From Elgaria multicarinata webbii (Eukaryota; Chordata; Lepidosauria; Squamata; Anguidae), in the NCBI RefSeq assembly GCF_023053635.1, contig NC_086178.1, positions 47,266,726 through 47,330,725 on the forward strand: a stretch of 64,000 bases of DNA, in the 5' to 3' direction. A program made the position numbers and the translations under genes. Below are positions 1-11,930 of this stretch, piece by piece. The notes beneath the pieces are model-generated. The model searched no databases and had not been told where the DNA came from. It saw only the letters and a list, made by a program, of their open reading frames with translations. The first letter of the stretch is position 1; the number at the start of each line of letters is the position of its first letter.

Positions 1-234
1 TCTAGCTTTACAATACCTTGTGAGTCCAGTGGCAATAGGTGTGGTCCTAAAGCAGGGCAAGTGGGGCTGCAAAAAAGGCCAGGGCGGGCCTGCACCCTGT
101 GGGCCATGTGTTGCCCACCTCTGTCTTAAAGCTTCATGAAGTTTCTATCCTCCTGGCTATGGCTTTTTAAAAGCAAGCTGTTGTTCTTCATTTTTGTGGA
201 GAAATGTTTTTAAAATGTCCTGAACAGGCGACCA

Positions 235-239
235 ACACA

Positions 240-280
<41 letters not shown>
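235..280. repeat. (CA)n microsatellite
   Basis: About 23 CA units with one interruption, in a GPC1 intron. Confidence 0.95.
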
Positions 281-285
<5 letters not shown>

Positions 286-459
286 ATCAATAAAAAGACA
301 CCAATGTGTTTGTTCCATTGTTATGATTTCTTTTTAACACAATTGCATGAAGATGTGGAATCTGACTTGCCGATCCTTGGTCCTCTGGGGCTGACATCTC
401 TCTGTTTAAATCTGTTGAAGAGACCCACTGTTTGAAAATGTTTGTGTGAGAATATATGT

Positions 460-516
460 GCAGCACCATGTACATTGATGGTGCTATATAAATAAATAAA
501 TAATAATAATAATAAT
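460..516 (+). repeat. L2/CR1-type LINE 3' tail
   Basis: The text accatgtacattgatggtgc followed by (AATA)n/(AAT)n is the end of a LINE type also seen reversed at 18286-18719. Confidence 0.6.
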
Positions 517-684
517 GTGCTACATATTTAGGCTAGGCATTGTCTGAGTCAGCTTAGGACCTGGGTGTCATGGGTTCAATTCTTGCCTCAACCATGGGAA
601 AAGGATTATGAAAAGCATTTCCCCAGTGATGCTGTAATCATAAGAATATGGGAGTGAAATGGATGCTCCTCAAAGACCAGAGTT

Positions 685-787
685 TGGCCTCCAGATGTTG
701 TTGGACTACAACTCCCATCACCCCTGATCATTGGCTATGCTGGCTTGGACTTATGGGAGCTGGAGTCCAACAACATCTGGAGGGCCA
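685..787. mobile_element. Palindromic non-autonomous DNA element
   Basis: Arms GGCCTCCAGATGTTGTTGGA and its complement, with an inner ACTACAACTCCCAT motif that recurs at 44139-44270, 48213-48330 and 54948-55055. It lies in the GPC1 intron. Confidence 0.7.
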
Positions 788-1067
788 CAGATTAGAGACT
801 AAAGTCCACATGAGCCATAATTGTCCTGGGAGTTTTCAAAAATATAATAAATTAATTCATACTGTATGTTGTTCTAGCCTCTTTGGCTGAAGGAGTGGGT
901 TAGGTTGTATTTAGTTGCATTTTGTCCTCTATTATAAATGAACATACAAAATAGCCAATTGATATAACCCGGTAGTGGTTTATAATGACAATTCAAATAG
1001 ATCTTTGAAACATTATTTGCAGTTGCATGCTATATCCTTAAACAGTGTCTGTCATTTACTCCAATAG

Positions 1068-1198
1068 ATTCACTGCTCTTGGTGGCTGACCGCTTTGATG
1101 CACCATCCAACGTAGACATAGTAATTGGTACAATTCATACTAGGATTGCAGAAGCCATGTCTAACATGCAGGACAACAAAGATTCTATAACAAACAAG
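1068..1198 (+). CDS. GPC1: GPC1 exon (first in window)
   Basis: The acceptor is ccaatag and the donor AAG|gtaata. The exon begins with two bases of a codon that would complete Asp ([10 protein letters not shown]) and then gives 43 codons ending [10 protein letters not shown]. It belongs to the helical core of the glypican ectodomain. Confidence 0.93.
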
Positions 1199-4100
1199 GT
1201 AATAATCCAATTGTGAAGCTGAGAATGTAGATCACCTAATATCTAACTATATTTTATTATATGTATTTCTTTCTTCCATGGAACCTGAGATAGGGTGCAT
1301 AGAGTTCCCAGTATGTCTGTCATCCAGACATTGACCAGACACAGAACTGCTTAGCTTCAACAGGGGCCTAATCTACACCAAGCAGGATATTTCACTATGA
1401 AGGCGGTATATAAAAGGCAGGAGCCACACCAAGCAGGATATAGCACTATGAAAGCGGTATATGGTATGCGTCAATGGGCCCCAACAGTTGTCAGTGCAGT
1501 TCAGTACCAGTATAAAGCAGTAGTGTGGCTCCTACCTTTTATATACCGCTTTCATAGTGCAATATCCTGCTTAGTGTTGTTAGGCCAAGGTTGCTGTATC
1601 ATGTGCCTTCAATCCATGCCCAGGGAGCTTTTGGCCTATGCCATTTTTTTCCTATCTGCCATCCAAGGCAAAGAAACAATGAGAAAAATCCAACAATTAA
1701 ACCCTGGTTGTGTGTCTTTCTTCAGTACTGGACAGGTAGAGATGGTTTAGATATGTTATCTGAAAAACGTCTTCTAAGCCAGACCCACCTTTTTTTGAGA
1801 TATATTTGCCAGATCCTGTCTCTGTTCCGCCAACTTCTCCTGAGAATTCCAGCTTTCTCACCCTCTTCCCTCTTGATTTCAAAAGATTTTCACAGCTGCA
1901 ATTCTGAGCAGAATGTGATACATTAGCCCTGCATGGAGGGAATTCACTCTACCATCATTCCTAAAACTGTGCAGCTCCCCATCTGACTGAGGCTGATGTT
2001 AACAACAGAATAATTTGTGTTCCTGAAGCCCAGCTGCTTTCCCCATGACTCGTAAGAACAGTAACTAACAGATGCTGATGGAGAATGAATCGGGAACTGA
2101 CTGGCAAGTAGATAAGTCATTGACAGGCCAGCAGGGAGAGGGAGAGAGAAAACACAGCAGTGCCACACCAAATACAGTGTTAATGCAAGGTAGAAATTGA
2201 GCCATCAATTCAGAGGGAGAGAGCGCAAGGGGATGAATGAATCTATACCTCCCAGAAGATATCTTTCTTTGTTCTTGCATGTTTTTATGCCCCTGGAAGA
2301 ATTGCTTTGTAATAAGCACGGTAATAAACCATACATGGGTTAGTTGTAGTGATGAAGCTGGATCCATTTGTCTCTTCATAAAACAAATGTCAGAATATTT
2401 TATGTGCAATTATTAAAAAGCTAGCAAAGCAGACCCGCGTTGTTGTGGTGTAAATAGCTGATATGGACCAAGGAGGCTCATAGGTGATGTCTGCGCCATC
2501 TATGAGTATAGAATAATTATCTGAAACTTTGTTCTAGGGGAAACTAGCTAAATCAGATTCCCTCCACTTTTTTAGGTCAGTAGGCACATGTAGAATTTTG
2601 AGAGTGTCATGGGTGTGCTCAAAAAATGGCTGTTATGGGGATGGCTTGCTAGTCACAAAATGGCTGCCATGGTGGGCGTGGCTGGTCACTGAAACCTGAT
2701 TACCCAGAAGCCAACTGGTGAGGCTAAACAAAAAATAACTTGCCCAAGAACATAGGTACAAACAGAGATGCAGTCTGAGCTCCAAAACACAAACACACTT
2801 ATTTGTACTCAAAGATGGCACTGGAGGACAACAATATGCTTTGCAGAAAGATAGCTTCTTAGTTTAAAAAAAGTTTTAATTTAAAGCATCTTGAGAAATA
2901 AAATAAACACTGGGCCAGGGAGCCTGGTGGGCATCAATTGGCTCATTGGTGCCTATGGGCACCACATTGGAGACCCCAGAGCTAAATGGTTGTCTGCTCC
3001 AATTAATGGCTAAGGGCTGCCATGTGCAAGATTTAACTGAAATTGGGGCTGCATGCAAGCACCCTGAATCATTTGATCATCAGATTGCAAGCACAACCAG
3101 CAAGAGAAGTCTGTAGACCAGTGTGTGAGTTTCTGCAGTCATATAGGATTATTACACAGGTGTGAAATCCTGAGCATTTGAGAATCTCAGCTTTGTAAAG
3201 AGTTTAAGGAGGTCACAAGACTAGGGCTTGCTTTTCTACAATCTGTGTTCTACCATCCATAAAGGGAAACATACGTAAACCATCTGGTGTAGTTTACTGC
3301 CCCTTCAATAGCTCAGCTGGCAGAGCAGAGGACTGTAGAGGTGAAATATCTGGAAATTGGAGTTTCATCATATTAAACATTGTATGTATGTGAGTAAGTA
3401 AATGTGATGTTAGGAAGAAATCTGAAAAATACGGGAAATACTGTACAGCTGTGAGGTAACGGGGAAACATTAACTACGGAGTTTTGATTTTGTTTTTCCC
3501 CAGATCCTTCAGGGTTGTGGAAATCCCAAATTCAACCCCAAAGCTTCCAATGTCGAAGATAGGAAGAGGCGAGGAAAATATGTCAGTGAAGATAAACCTT
3601 CGGGGCTCAGTTCGGAGAAACTTGTAAGTATGGAATTTAGGTCTCCAAATGTTTTTAGAAAAGCTTCCGTGCTTTAACAATTTGTACAGCCCAGAAGAAT
3701 AATTTGTGCAGCCTATTGCTTAGAATGCTCACCAGGGGTGCTGAGGACATCCATGGCTTGCTTTAAGAACCAACGGCAGCATTAATTTTGATCCCACCTT
3801 TTCCCCAAGGAACATGGGCCAAGATTCTCCCCTTCATTTTTCTTCTTCTTCACATCGACCTTGTGAGGTAGGTTAGGCTGAAATGTAGCAACAGGCCCAA
3901 GGTCACCCAGTGAGCTTCATAGGGGGGCGGTGGTGCTGTAAGCCAGGTTTCCCCAGATGTAGTCTGACACACTAACCACCACACTGCATTGTCAATGAGA
4001 TTCCACTTCCTGGTTTTATTGATTGATTGATTACATTTTTATACCGCCCAATAGCCGAAGCTCTCTGGGCGATTCACAAAAACTCTGGGTGGTTTTATTA

Positions 4101-7100
4101 TTCTTGAGCACCGACTGATAAGCTGTTGGCTTTTCATAAGATGTTCAGACCACAACAGCTTCGGCACCAGTTGGAACGTGAGCCACCGCTGCTTTGCACC
4201 TTCCAATCTAGCATTCACAGGTACTTTCAGTATAATTATGTCTTTCTCAAATGAAAAATATCCCTACAGCCTGCAATGATATTGTGCCTTAATCATGAGC
4301 ACATTACTTGGAAGCATCCTATTTGTTTCCAATTAGTCTTTTAAAAGATGGCCTTTATCTTCCTCTTGTTTTTTTGAACATCTCTCAATACCGTCATTGA
4401 GGTTCCATCTCCAGTGCTGCAGTGCCACAATGCATATTTGGTCAGGAGTTACTCATCTTTTCTACTGGTGTAGGCCAAAATAATTTTCACTATCAGCCAC
4501 CTTCTTCAGGAGAGATAACAAAGAGTCTTATGGCACCTTAAAGACTATCAAATTTATTATGGCATATATAAGGTTTCCTGGACTAGAGTCCACTTCATAC
4601 GGTCCTTGAATTCTAGTCTGCAAAAGTTTATGACATAATAGGTTTGTAAGTTGTCAAGTAACTACAAGAGTCTTTGTTGTTTTTAGCTGCCACAGACTAA
4701 GATGGCTGCCCCTCTGACAATTGTTACTTCTTGAGGAGGTTGATCTTCACCTTACTAATACATCCCCAGTTACCTGCCCACTTTCCTCTCTTCCTTCTTG
4801 GCCGTGTTCATCCCCAAGCTCTTCTGCCATGTTAGTGCTTCTGCTCCCAACGTGGGCATCCTGAATGTTCGATGTGTCTTTGTCCTTCTTCCTTAATTTT
4901 TCTTGGGAGAACTTGCAGAAATATTGCTTTGATAGTTTTCTAGTCTTTAAAATAACAGGTCTGGTGGAGCAGTCTGTCTTTAGTTATCTTTAGAGGCCAC
5001 CAGTGAGGGAGGAAGCAGCAGCCAGGCACCTCTCCACCGTGCCTGGGTCCAGCTCCAGCTGAGAGCACCCCTCCCTCTTGCTGTCAACTGTAACTGCTGA
5101 ACTTTGCAACTGAGATTGTAGTGCTTGAATTTGCTTTCCTTTTCCCCCTCCTCCTCCTCCCTCCCAATCCCCTTTCCTTTTGTGTCATGTCTTTTAGATT
5201 GTAAGCCTGTGGGCAGGGACTGTCAAGAAATACTTTTGTAAGCCGCCTTTTTTGGCTGAATGGCGGCATAAAAATCCTTAAATAAATAAAATAAAAAATA
5301 GTTGTTGTTGCGTATTCAAAAAGATGAGTATTAAGGGATGACGACAACCAACTTAGCCGAGCGTTTGCACCTATAAGCTCTAGATCAATTTACCTAGATT
5401 AACTGTGGCATTTAGACTGCAAAGGCTTTAGCATGAAAACAAATGCTTCCTTGAGCCTTGATTCTCCTTCATTTGGCAGGTTTCAGACGCCAAAGGGAAG
5501 CTGAGGGAAATCAGGGACTTCTGGCTTGCACTTCCAACCACACTTTGCAATGAAAAGGTCTCGTCTGGTTCCGTGAATGAGGACAGGTGCTGGAATGGAA
5601 TGACCAAAGGCAGGTAAGGTTGGCTAAAATGTGAGATGGTCAAAATTTGAAGAAAAGTAACCTGCTTACCAGGGTGAAATCCTCTCATGTACTAGTTTCA
5701 TGAAGCTTTAGGGCCCATAAAAGTGAAATTCAGCTGTCACCATATATAAGAAGGAATGGCACTGTCAGGTGAGGGGGAGAAAGCAGCGTAGTAAGCCGAG
5801 GAAGTAGATCCTATCTTCTTCCTTGTTTAGACCAACATACACTCACACACGCATATTCACGCACACTCATACACTTTCACAGGCAAAAAAGATAGCAGCT
5901 GTCGCTTTGTCCCTTACAGCTACTTCAGACATAATGCTTAACCATAGTTTAGGGAGCTGGCCAGGAAATACCTTTCGCCACCACACCACCCTATTCCACT
6001 GTACCATAGCTTGGCATTACATCTGATCCTCACCTACTCTAATTAAGAGCATTCCTAAATGCCAATTCAGCACCAGTTTGGAGTTTAGGGGGCTCTTAAC
6101 CAAGGTTAGAATGTGTATAGCCAGGGTTGGTGACCGATGTGAAACCAAACCTCAGTGGAAGGGAGTGAAATTTGTGCACGAGAAGAGCCAAGAAGCCCAA
6201 TCCCTAAACTACAGTGCCAGAATTCTAGCCTCAGTGTTATGATTGCACCAACCCCTAGAATCTTATCCTGCAGGAGCAAACAATAGTGTAATGTTTTGAC
6301 CAGAACAGTGTTGAAAACAGTAGTAATGTTGGTGAGTTGCAAAGGTTCCTATATGGTTTCAAGGGAGTTGTCTAGTTCGGAAGTATTGCTAAACCATAGT
6401 TTAATATTATGTGCATCAGCAACAGAAAGCCTTTGTGCCTCCACCTCCTTTGGTGCAGTCACAGAAAGATCAGAAGGATCCGTTTCCTCTTTTAAACAAC
6501 GGTTTGATGCTGGATTGCTTCAACAAACTGTAGTTCAAACTAACTAGAGTCCCCACCCCATCCACCCCCTAGTTCTGTCATAAGAAGGAACTCTGGCTCG
6601 TTAAAAGCAGAAGTGGGTGCTTTGGAGAGGAGAGGGCATGCAAATAGGGTCAGTCTGTGGAATCACTTGCAGTGATTTCAAATATTCCAAAAGCAGCTTC
6701 CTGCAGTGAACACCCATGCTCTTTGCAGATATCTTCCGGACATGATGGGAGACGGTCTAGCAAATCAAATCAATAACCCAGAAGTTGAGGTAGACATCAC
6801 CAAACCGGACGTGACCGTTCGCCAGCAAATCTTGCAGTTAAAGATTATGACAAGTAGATTGCGCAATGCGTACAATGGGAATGACGTGAATTTCCAGGAT
6901 ACAAGTAAGTACAAGGCTGGGAAGATGGGTCAGTGTGGCGCTGTGAAGGTGGCACAGTTTATACGATTAACAGCTGAAAGAGGTCTGTAGAACTTGTTCA
7001 GCAAGCAGCAGAACATCAGAGAGGTTCAGCTCATAATTCTGTTGGTCTGTATTTATTATAGGGCAAATGAACTGAGACAAGGTGGCTGCTACAAGGGTTA

Positions 7101-9284
7101 CCTCTCCTGCTGACACACAGTTACTGGCTGCTTACTCTCACCATGGCCAGAGTGGGGGGGGGGGTGCCATGGTTTGTCATAACCCGTGGGCTGTTGCTTC
7201 CCCCTCCAGCAAGCCTTGCCACCTGAGTTCAGATGACATGGCAAACCATGGTACACCCCGCTGGGGGCTGAATGTTCAAAATGGTTGCCGGCACTTACCA
7301 CAACCCACTGTGGCTGAAATAAGCCATGGTGGGCTGCAGTGATCATGCGAACTGGCCCACTGTGTCTATCCAGGTTTCCATTCCCAGGTAACTTCCTAAC
7401 ATCTTCCCCATTGCATCATAGAGGGTAGCACCACATTGAGCTCCTGCTTTCCTCTGGATGTACACCTGTGACAGCGATTGCAGGCTTGGGAGGCTTCTGT
7501 TCCTTACCAGGCTAGTTCAAAAGTGGTATAGTCATTCCCTACTGATGCAAGACTTTGAGTAGCTTGAAGGTTTCAAATGATGTAGAGATCTATTATTTAT
7601 TTAAAGTATTTTCATACCTCTTTTCAGCTGAAAAGGACCCCAGAGTGGCTTATATACAATCAATAATGCCATACAGTCCCTGCCTGCATGATAACAGTCT
7701 TAAAGATAAGACACAAAAAAGAAAAGGGATGGGGAGGGTAGAAGAAAAAAGCAAACTCAGACGCCAGTTCTTAAAGTTAAAATTTGGCCTTAGTGGGAAT
7801 TCCTAGTGGGAATGGAAATCGTTCAGGTAGAAGAGGAAACCAGCAGAGCTGATGGAATGGCTCTGCTTCCCATCTCCCTCTGCTGCAGCCTAATGAATTG
7901 TGACTGTGAGCACAGAACTCGAGGATGGTACTTATTACAGATTAAACGAAAATGAGCTGTCCGCTTCCTTTCTGAAATCAGACTCTTGTAGCTCCATCAT
8001 CTTAAGACTGCAGACTCAAATCCTCCTGTAACCACAGTTACAAGAAGAACTTGTCCAGAATTGTGGGTTGAAAGGATCCATGCAGAATTTCCATGCCCAC
8101 CTGTATTTTAGCATTGCTGAACCCACTTTCAGCAGCTTTGGGGTTATTATTTATTTATATGCTGCCTTTTTCCCAGTACTGGGACTCAAGGTGGTTCACA
8201 AGTTTAAAACATGTACAATCAAAACATATAAATATAAATTTGCAAAAGTTAAAATAGAATTAACCCTGCAGTAAAATTAAAAACATGTTAAATAAAATTA
8301 AAGCAGTAACAGATTAAAAGCGGGGGAATCTAATACATTAACACAGGTCCAGAGTAGTTCCAAAAGCCTGCCGAAACAAAAAAAAAATGCCTGCCTCCAA
8401 ACTTATAGCACAGAGGGAGCTAGGCTAGTCTCCCTGGGAATGGAGTTCCAGAGCCTTGGAGCAGCTACCGAGAAGGCCCTCTCCCGCGTACCCACCAGGC
8501 ATGCCTGAGATGTTGGTAGGCCTGAGAGAAAGGCCTCCCCAGAAGATCTCAGAGCATGGGCAGGCTCATATGGGAGAATGCAGTCTTTCAGATAACCTGG
8601 ACCCGAGCTGTATAGGGCTTTATAGGTGATAACCAGCACTTTGAATTGTGCCCGGAAACAGCCAGCAAAGCTGTTTTAACAGAGGAGTTGTCTGCTCCCT
8701 GTAACCAGCCCCAGTCAACAATCTGGATGCAGCTTTTTGAACCAGCTGAAGTTTTCGAACAGTCTTCAAAGGCAGCCCCACGTAGAGCGTGTTAAAGTAA
8801 TCCAAACGGGATGTAACTAAGGCATGTGTCACCGTGGCCATGCCTGACATTCTGAAATGTTGGTTCTTAAATGTGAGCAACATTGTGATGAAGGCATGTG
8901 GTCAGGTGGTAATCATGCTGCACTGTGTACCAAATTCTTCATTCATCCTCTCAGCTGCAAGTCAGCCTTCACCAGCTTTACAACAAGGGCTATTGCTCGT
9001 GGCACGGGCTGCCTTGCAAGCTTCTCAAAATGGCCGCGCTGACTTGAACCTTGTCTCATGCAGGTGACGACATTAGCGGCTCTGGAAGCGGTGACGGCTG
9101 CCTTGACGAAGTCTGCGTCAAAAGACTGGCCAAGGTTCCAAGCACCAGGCCACCGGAGATACATCCTATGCCTAAGCAGTCAGGACAAGGCATCGGTGGA
9201 AATAGCAGCAGCGTACTTTTGCCTTCTTCCTTTCTCTTGTTACTTTCTCTGGCTGCTGTTGCAACGCAGTACCTCCGGCGGTAA
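1068..9284 (+). CDS. GPC1: Glypican-1, 3' part of gene (five last coding exons)
   Basis: Glypican-1 is a GPI-anchored heparan-sulfate proteoglycan of the cell surface that presents FGF, Wnt, Hedgehog and other ligands. Five exons (1068-1198, 3504-3623, 5480-5613, 6729-6904, 9064-9284) join in phase with GT-AG borders and encode the last 259 residues. The translation follows remembered human GPC1 closely ([47 protein letters not shown]), more than GPC4 or GPC6. Five cysteines lie in this part (GCG, TLC, DRCW, GCLDEVC). Three Ser-Gly dipeptides next to acidic residues ([12 protein letters not shown]) are the heparan-sulfate attachment cluster. The C-terminus ([20 protein letters not shown], then RR) is a GPI-anchor signal. 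A basic RKRRGK stretch sits where a nuclear-localisation sequence has been reported in mammalian GPC1. The 5' exons lie left of the window. The gene converges on ANKMY1. Confidence 0.95.
1365..1586. mobile_element. Inverted-repeat MITE, GGCC-N4-CTA[GC]AC group
   Basis: 222 bp with long inverted arms that begin GGCCTAATCTACACCAAGCA and hold GGAGCCACAC and TATATAAAAGG motifs. A close relative is at 57055-57299. It lies in the GPC1 intron. Confidence 0.8.
2411..3060. repeat. Probable old interspersed repeats
   Basis: Segments such as aaaatggctgccatggtggg and gtgcctatgggcaccac look like dispersed repeat text, but I cannot name the families or fix the ends. Confidence 0.3.
3302..3341 (+). pseudogene. 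tRNA-Tyr 5' half
   Basis: CCTTCAATAGCTCAGCTGGC and the following bases through GGACTGTAG match the 5' half of vertebrate tRNA-Tyr at about 34 of 37 positions, ending at the GTA anticodon. A box A is present. No 3' half with a box B follows, so it is not a working gene. Confidence 0.65.
3504..3623 (+). CDS. GPC1: GPC1 exon
   Basis: Forty codons in phase 0, with acceptor ttttccccag and donor CTT|gtaagt. It holds the conserved LQGCGNPK cysteine and the basic stretch RKRRGK in the loop that is variable among glypicans. Confidence 0.95.
4013..4080 (-). repeat. LINE 3' tail
   Basis: A (GATT)n tail followed by ttttataccgcccaatagcc and gaagctctctgggcg; the same unit occurs in plus orientation at 50946-51030. 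Confidence 0.6.
4518..4722. mobile_element. Palindromic interspersed element
   Basis: It starts ACAAAGAGTCTTATGGCACC and its other side carries the complement with changes (ACAAGAGTCTTTGTTG), a repeat type common in reptile genomes. Family not assigned. Confidence 0.55.
5190..5300 (+). repeat. LINE 3' end
   Basis: The text gattgtaagcctgtgggcag, then gtaagccgcc and ATAAATAAA, is the usual end of L2-like copies in this window. Confidence 0.55.
5480..5613 (+). CDS. GPC1: GPC1 exon
   Basis: The acceptor is atttggcag and the donor CAG|gtaagg. It encodes 44 codons plus two bases, with [13 protein letters not shown] and [10 protein letters not shown] carrying two conserved glypican cysteines. The split codon AG+A makes Arg with the next exon. 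Confidence 0.95.
6729..6904 (+). CDS. GPC1: GPC1 exon
   Basis: The acceptor is ctttgcag and the donor ACAA|gtaagt. It contains [20 protein letters not shown], the most conserved stretch of this glypican, and [15 protein letters not shown] leading to the attachment region. Confidence 0.96.
7085..7365. repeat. Palindrome-rich probable DNA element
   Basis: Several CCATGGTTTG/CAAACCATGG inversions inside a GC-richer island of the GPC1 intron. Ends and family are not resolved. Confidence 0.4.
8140..8883 (-). mobile_element. L2 LINE, 3' end of reverse-transcriptase ORF and tail
   Basis: The minus strand reads [40 protein letters not shown] and [17 protein letters not shown], then a tail ending ATAAATAAAT. 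These are hallmark C-terminal L2 ORF2 pieces. The copy is 5'-truncated and frame-broken, in the last GPC1 intron. Confidence 0.85.
9064..9284 (+). CDS. GPC1: GPC1 last coding exon: HS attachment sites and GPI signal
   Basis: The acceptor is tctcatgcag and the stop TAA is at 9282-9284. The exon starts by completing Ser (A+GT). It encodes the SGSGSG glycosaminoglycan cluster, the last two conserved cysteines (GCLDEVC), a variable stalk rich in Pro, Gly and Ser, and a hydrophobic GPI-anchor signal ending in RR. The anchor site is probably one of the serines in GGNSSS; that choice is inference. Confidence 0.95.
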
Positions 9285-11510
9285 CTTGTTGGTGCAGCCG
9301 TGAAAGAGACTGTGGTGGTTGTGGTCTTAACTTTGCCAAAAATGTGGACATATTTCATTCATCTTGGCAAAATGAGGGAGTTAAAAGTTCTTGATTGTGA
9401 TAACCTGGCAGTGCTAGAACTGGTGGTTTTTTTATTTTGGTTTTTTTTGGTCTTTTTTGAATGCTGGGCCCTTCTTTCTGTACCTCATTTTTTAAAAAGT
9501 TGTTAATTTGCCACAAAGAGGCACCTGGGGGCTACAACAGATCTTGGCAGATAGGTTTAATGGGGAAAAGAACAAATGACCCTCAAGGCGACTCCATTTT
9601 TATTGACTGTAATAAAATATGCAAGTATCTCGTATTCTTATTTAACTGTAGCCAGGAGTCCGCTACATCACTTTAGAACAATATACCTTTTTAATTTAAA
9701 GATTTTCAGAGTGCTGTAATAGGGGTCAGTTCTTAATTCTCCATTAAGCAAGTGGCAAATGGTCCTTCCTTTGCTTTGATGTAGGAGTGCCCGTTCTGAA
9801 CAATCCTTGGATTTATAATCCTGGAATTTGAAACAAAAATTCTTTAATTTGAAAATATTTTTGTCTGCTAGCGTTAGACATTGAAGCCAGCTGATATTTC
9901 TCCTACATCCAAGTGAAATGGAGTGAGATTTCGGTTTGGCATGATCCTTTGAAAGTAGCAGTCAATTGATAAAAATGCAATACAGAGTCATAATATGCAA
10001 CATTGCGATAGAAATATGCATGGGGGAGACAGACGTCTGTCTGGAGAGCTCTGTTTCAGTTTGAGGCTGAAAATCTTCCTATTATTAACTATGACAATGG
10101 TCAACTTTTACCAAAGGGATAATGCAAAGAAACTGTTTTGTGAGGTTTTGTGTATTGTTACTTGTCCTGTTAGCAAAGCCTGAAAGGGACGAATTGACCA
10201 GCCCAGGGAGCAGTTAGACACAATCATATTACCCCTGGAAATTTGCTTGGTCAAATCATTAGATTTTCAAGGAACTGCTGGTCCTTCAGCCTGCTCCCAG
10301 TTCTACCAATTATGGAAAGCTAGAAAGAGCAAGCAGATCAAAGCCATGGTTTGAGTTATCAAATCAACCAAACACTATCCCATTTCATCTCATGTTGGCA
10401 TAGTTAATGCCCATGCGGTCTAGCCATTATAGAGGCTAAAAGTGATGAGGCTGCTCATCCCTTTTGCTAATTTTCTGATTGTTGCTGTGTATTTGCCAGG
10501 GATCATGTCTGATATCAAGGTGATTGGGATGCGGGGGAAGAAAGGATGGCCAACCACAGGTCTACACAAACACATACACATGTATTTCTCTGTTGGGGCA
10601 TCTGTGCTTACACAGTTCTTTGCTTGCTTCAGGTCATTAAGGTGTAATTGACCTACAGTCATCTTTTCCTCTCTTTTCCAAAAATATCTAGCATATCAAG
10701 GCTAGATTTGATTGCTGTTGCTATTGATTTGATTGATAGGAAGCCCTTGACATGAACTTTGCTGTTAATTTACTTTGTTTCATATCATGACTTTCTTTTT
10801 CGGGGGCAGGGGCTGTAAAAGCATATTTTTTACATTTAAAAATATATCGGCTTTGCGTAAATGTTGAAACATTTCTATTCTGTCAAAGAAAATTTGTTGT
10901 GTTCCCTAAACAGCAGCGTTCAGAAAGGCAGAAGCTGTTATCAATTGTGAAACAAACTCGGTTACAAACTAGGGAACCATTTCTAGCACCGTGGCATCAG
11001 AAATGGTGAAACGGTGAATGCAAACAAATTAATTCAGTTGAATTATCATTCCCATTCTTGCCCCTATTTGTTTCTATACAAAACTGGGAGAAATTAGTTT
11101 CCTAATCACCCCAATCAGTATTAGAGGCTGCCAATAGCCTGAGTCCTGAAAACACAATATCGAAGTCTGGTGCCAGCATGAATTCTTTGTTTTGAAACAC
11201 ACCCGCTTTTGCACACATTATTTTAAATCCCTTGTGAGTTGAACAATACCCCCATCCGTTTTCATTATTGAGTTAATCAATCTGATACATTTATTTTTGT
11301 TTTCAGCTATACCGTTCTTAAAATAAATCTGAATACAAATGAGGCATGAAAATCAAATATCCTGCCTCCTTTGAATGTAAGTTCAAATGCCAGAAAAAGT
11401 GGAGTACCTCATTCAAATAGTGTTGTATATGTAGCCTTCTGTTGGTAAAAATACTGATATAAACTACTATACACAATGCAGGAGAAAATAAAATAGTTGC
11501 TATTTCCTTC
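9285..11510 (+). other. GPC1: Probable GPC1 3' UTR (repeat-free)
   Basis: About 2.2 kb after the GPC1 stop show no repeat that I recognise, unlike all neighbouring noncoding DNA; repeats start again near 11590. AATAAA signals lie at 9611-9616, 11322-11327 and 11487-11492. Mammalian GPC1 has a 3' UTR of roughly this length, so the last signal is a plausible distal site and the first a possible proximal one. This is inference without transcript data. Confidence 0.5.
11487..11492 (+). terminator. Candidate distal polyadenylation signal of GPC1
   Basis: AATAAA about 2.2 kb after the stop, at the end of the repeat-free stretch. Two other AATAAA copies (9611, 11322) compete with it. Confidence 0.35.
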
Positions 11511-11594
11511 CCAACTGAAAATCTTCTGCCATCGTGTTGGAAAGCTGTAAACTCAGAGTCCAGGGGCCCATTTAAGATTCAAACTATGTGTGAT

Positions 11595-11930
11595 ACCCGT
11601 AGGGATTCGCGAATCTACAAAACTCAAGTTCACCAAGTTTGCAACGTTCATCTCAACTCAAGTCCATATCAGATTGTGAACTTTTTCCTTTTTTTTTGCT
11701 TTTGGCATGAAAATCTATGCGGATTTTTGTGCACATTTTTCCAAATGTAGGTATCACTTGTGTGCATCTTTGAAATGTATGCATTCTTCTCCCATTGATT
11801 AATGCATATTTGTGCTCATTTTTCAAAAGTATGCGTTTTCCATGCACATTTTTCAAATGTACGCATGCTGCGAAACTTTCTTTTTTTTTCAGTTCGTAAA
11901 TCACAATGCAAGCTCAAGACTTCAATCACA
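11595..11930. repeat. Degenerate internal tandem repeat
   Basis: The motif catttttcaaatgtatgcat recurs at least four times with changes (near 11735, 11770, 11817, 11848) at about 30-50 base steps. Ends and family are unknown. Confidence 0.45.
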
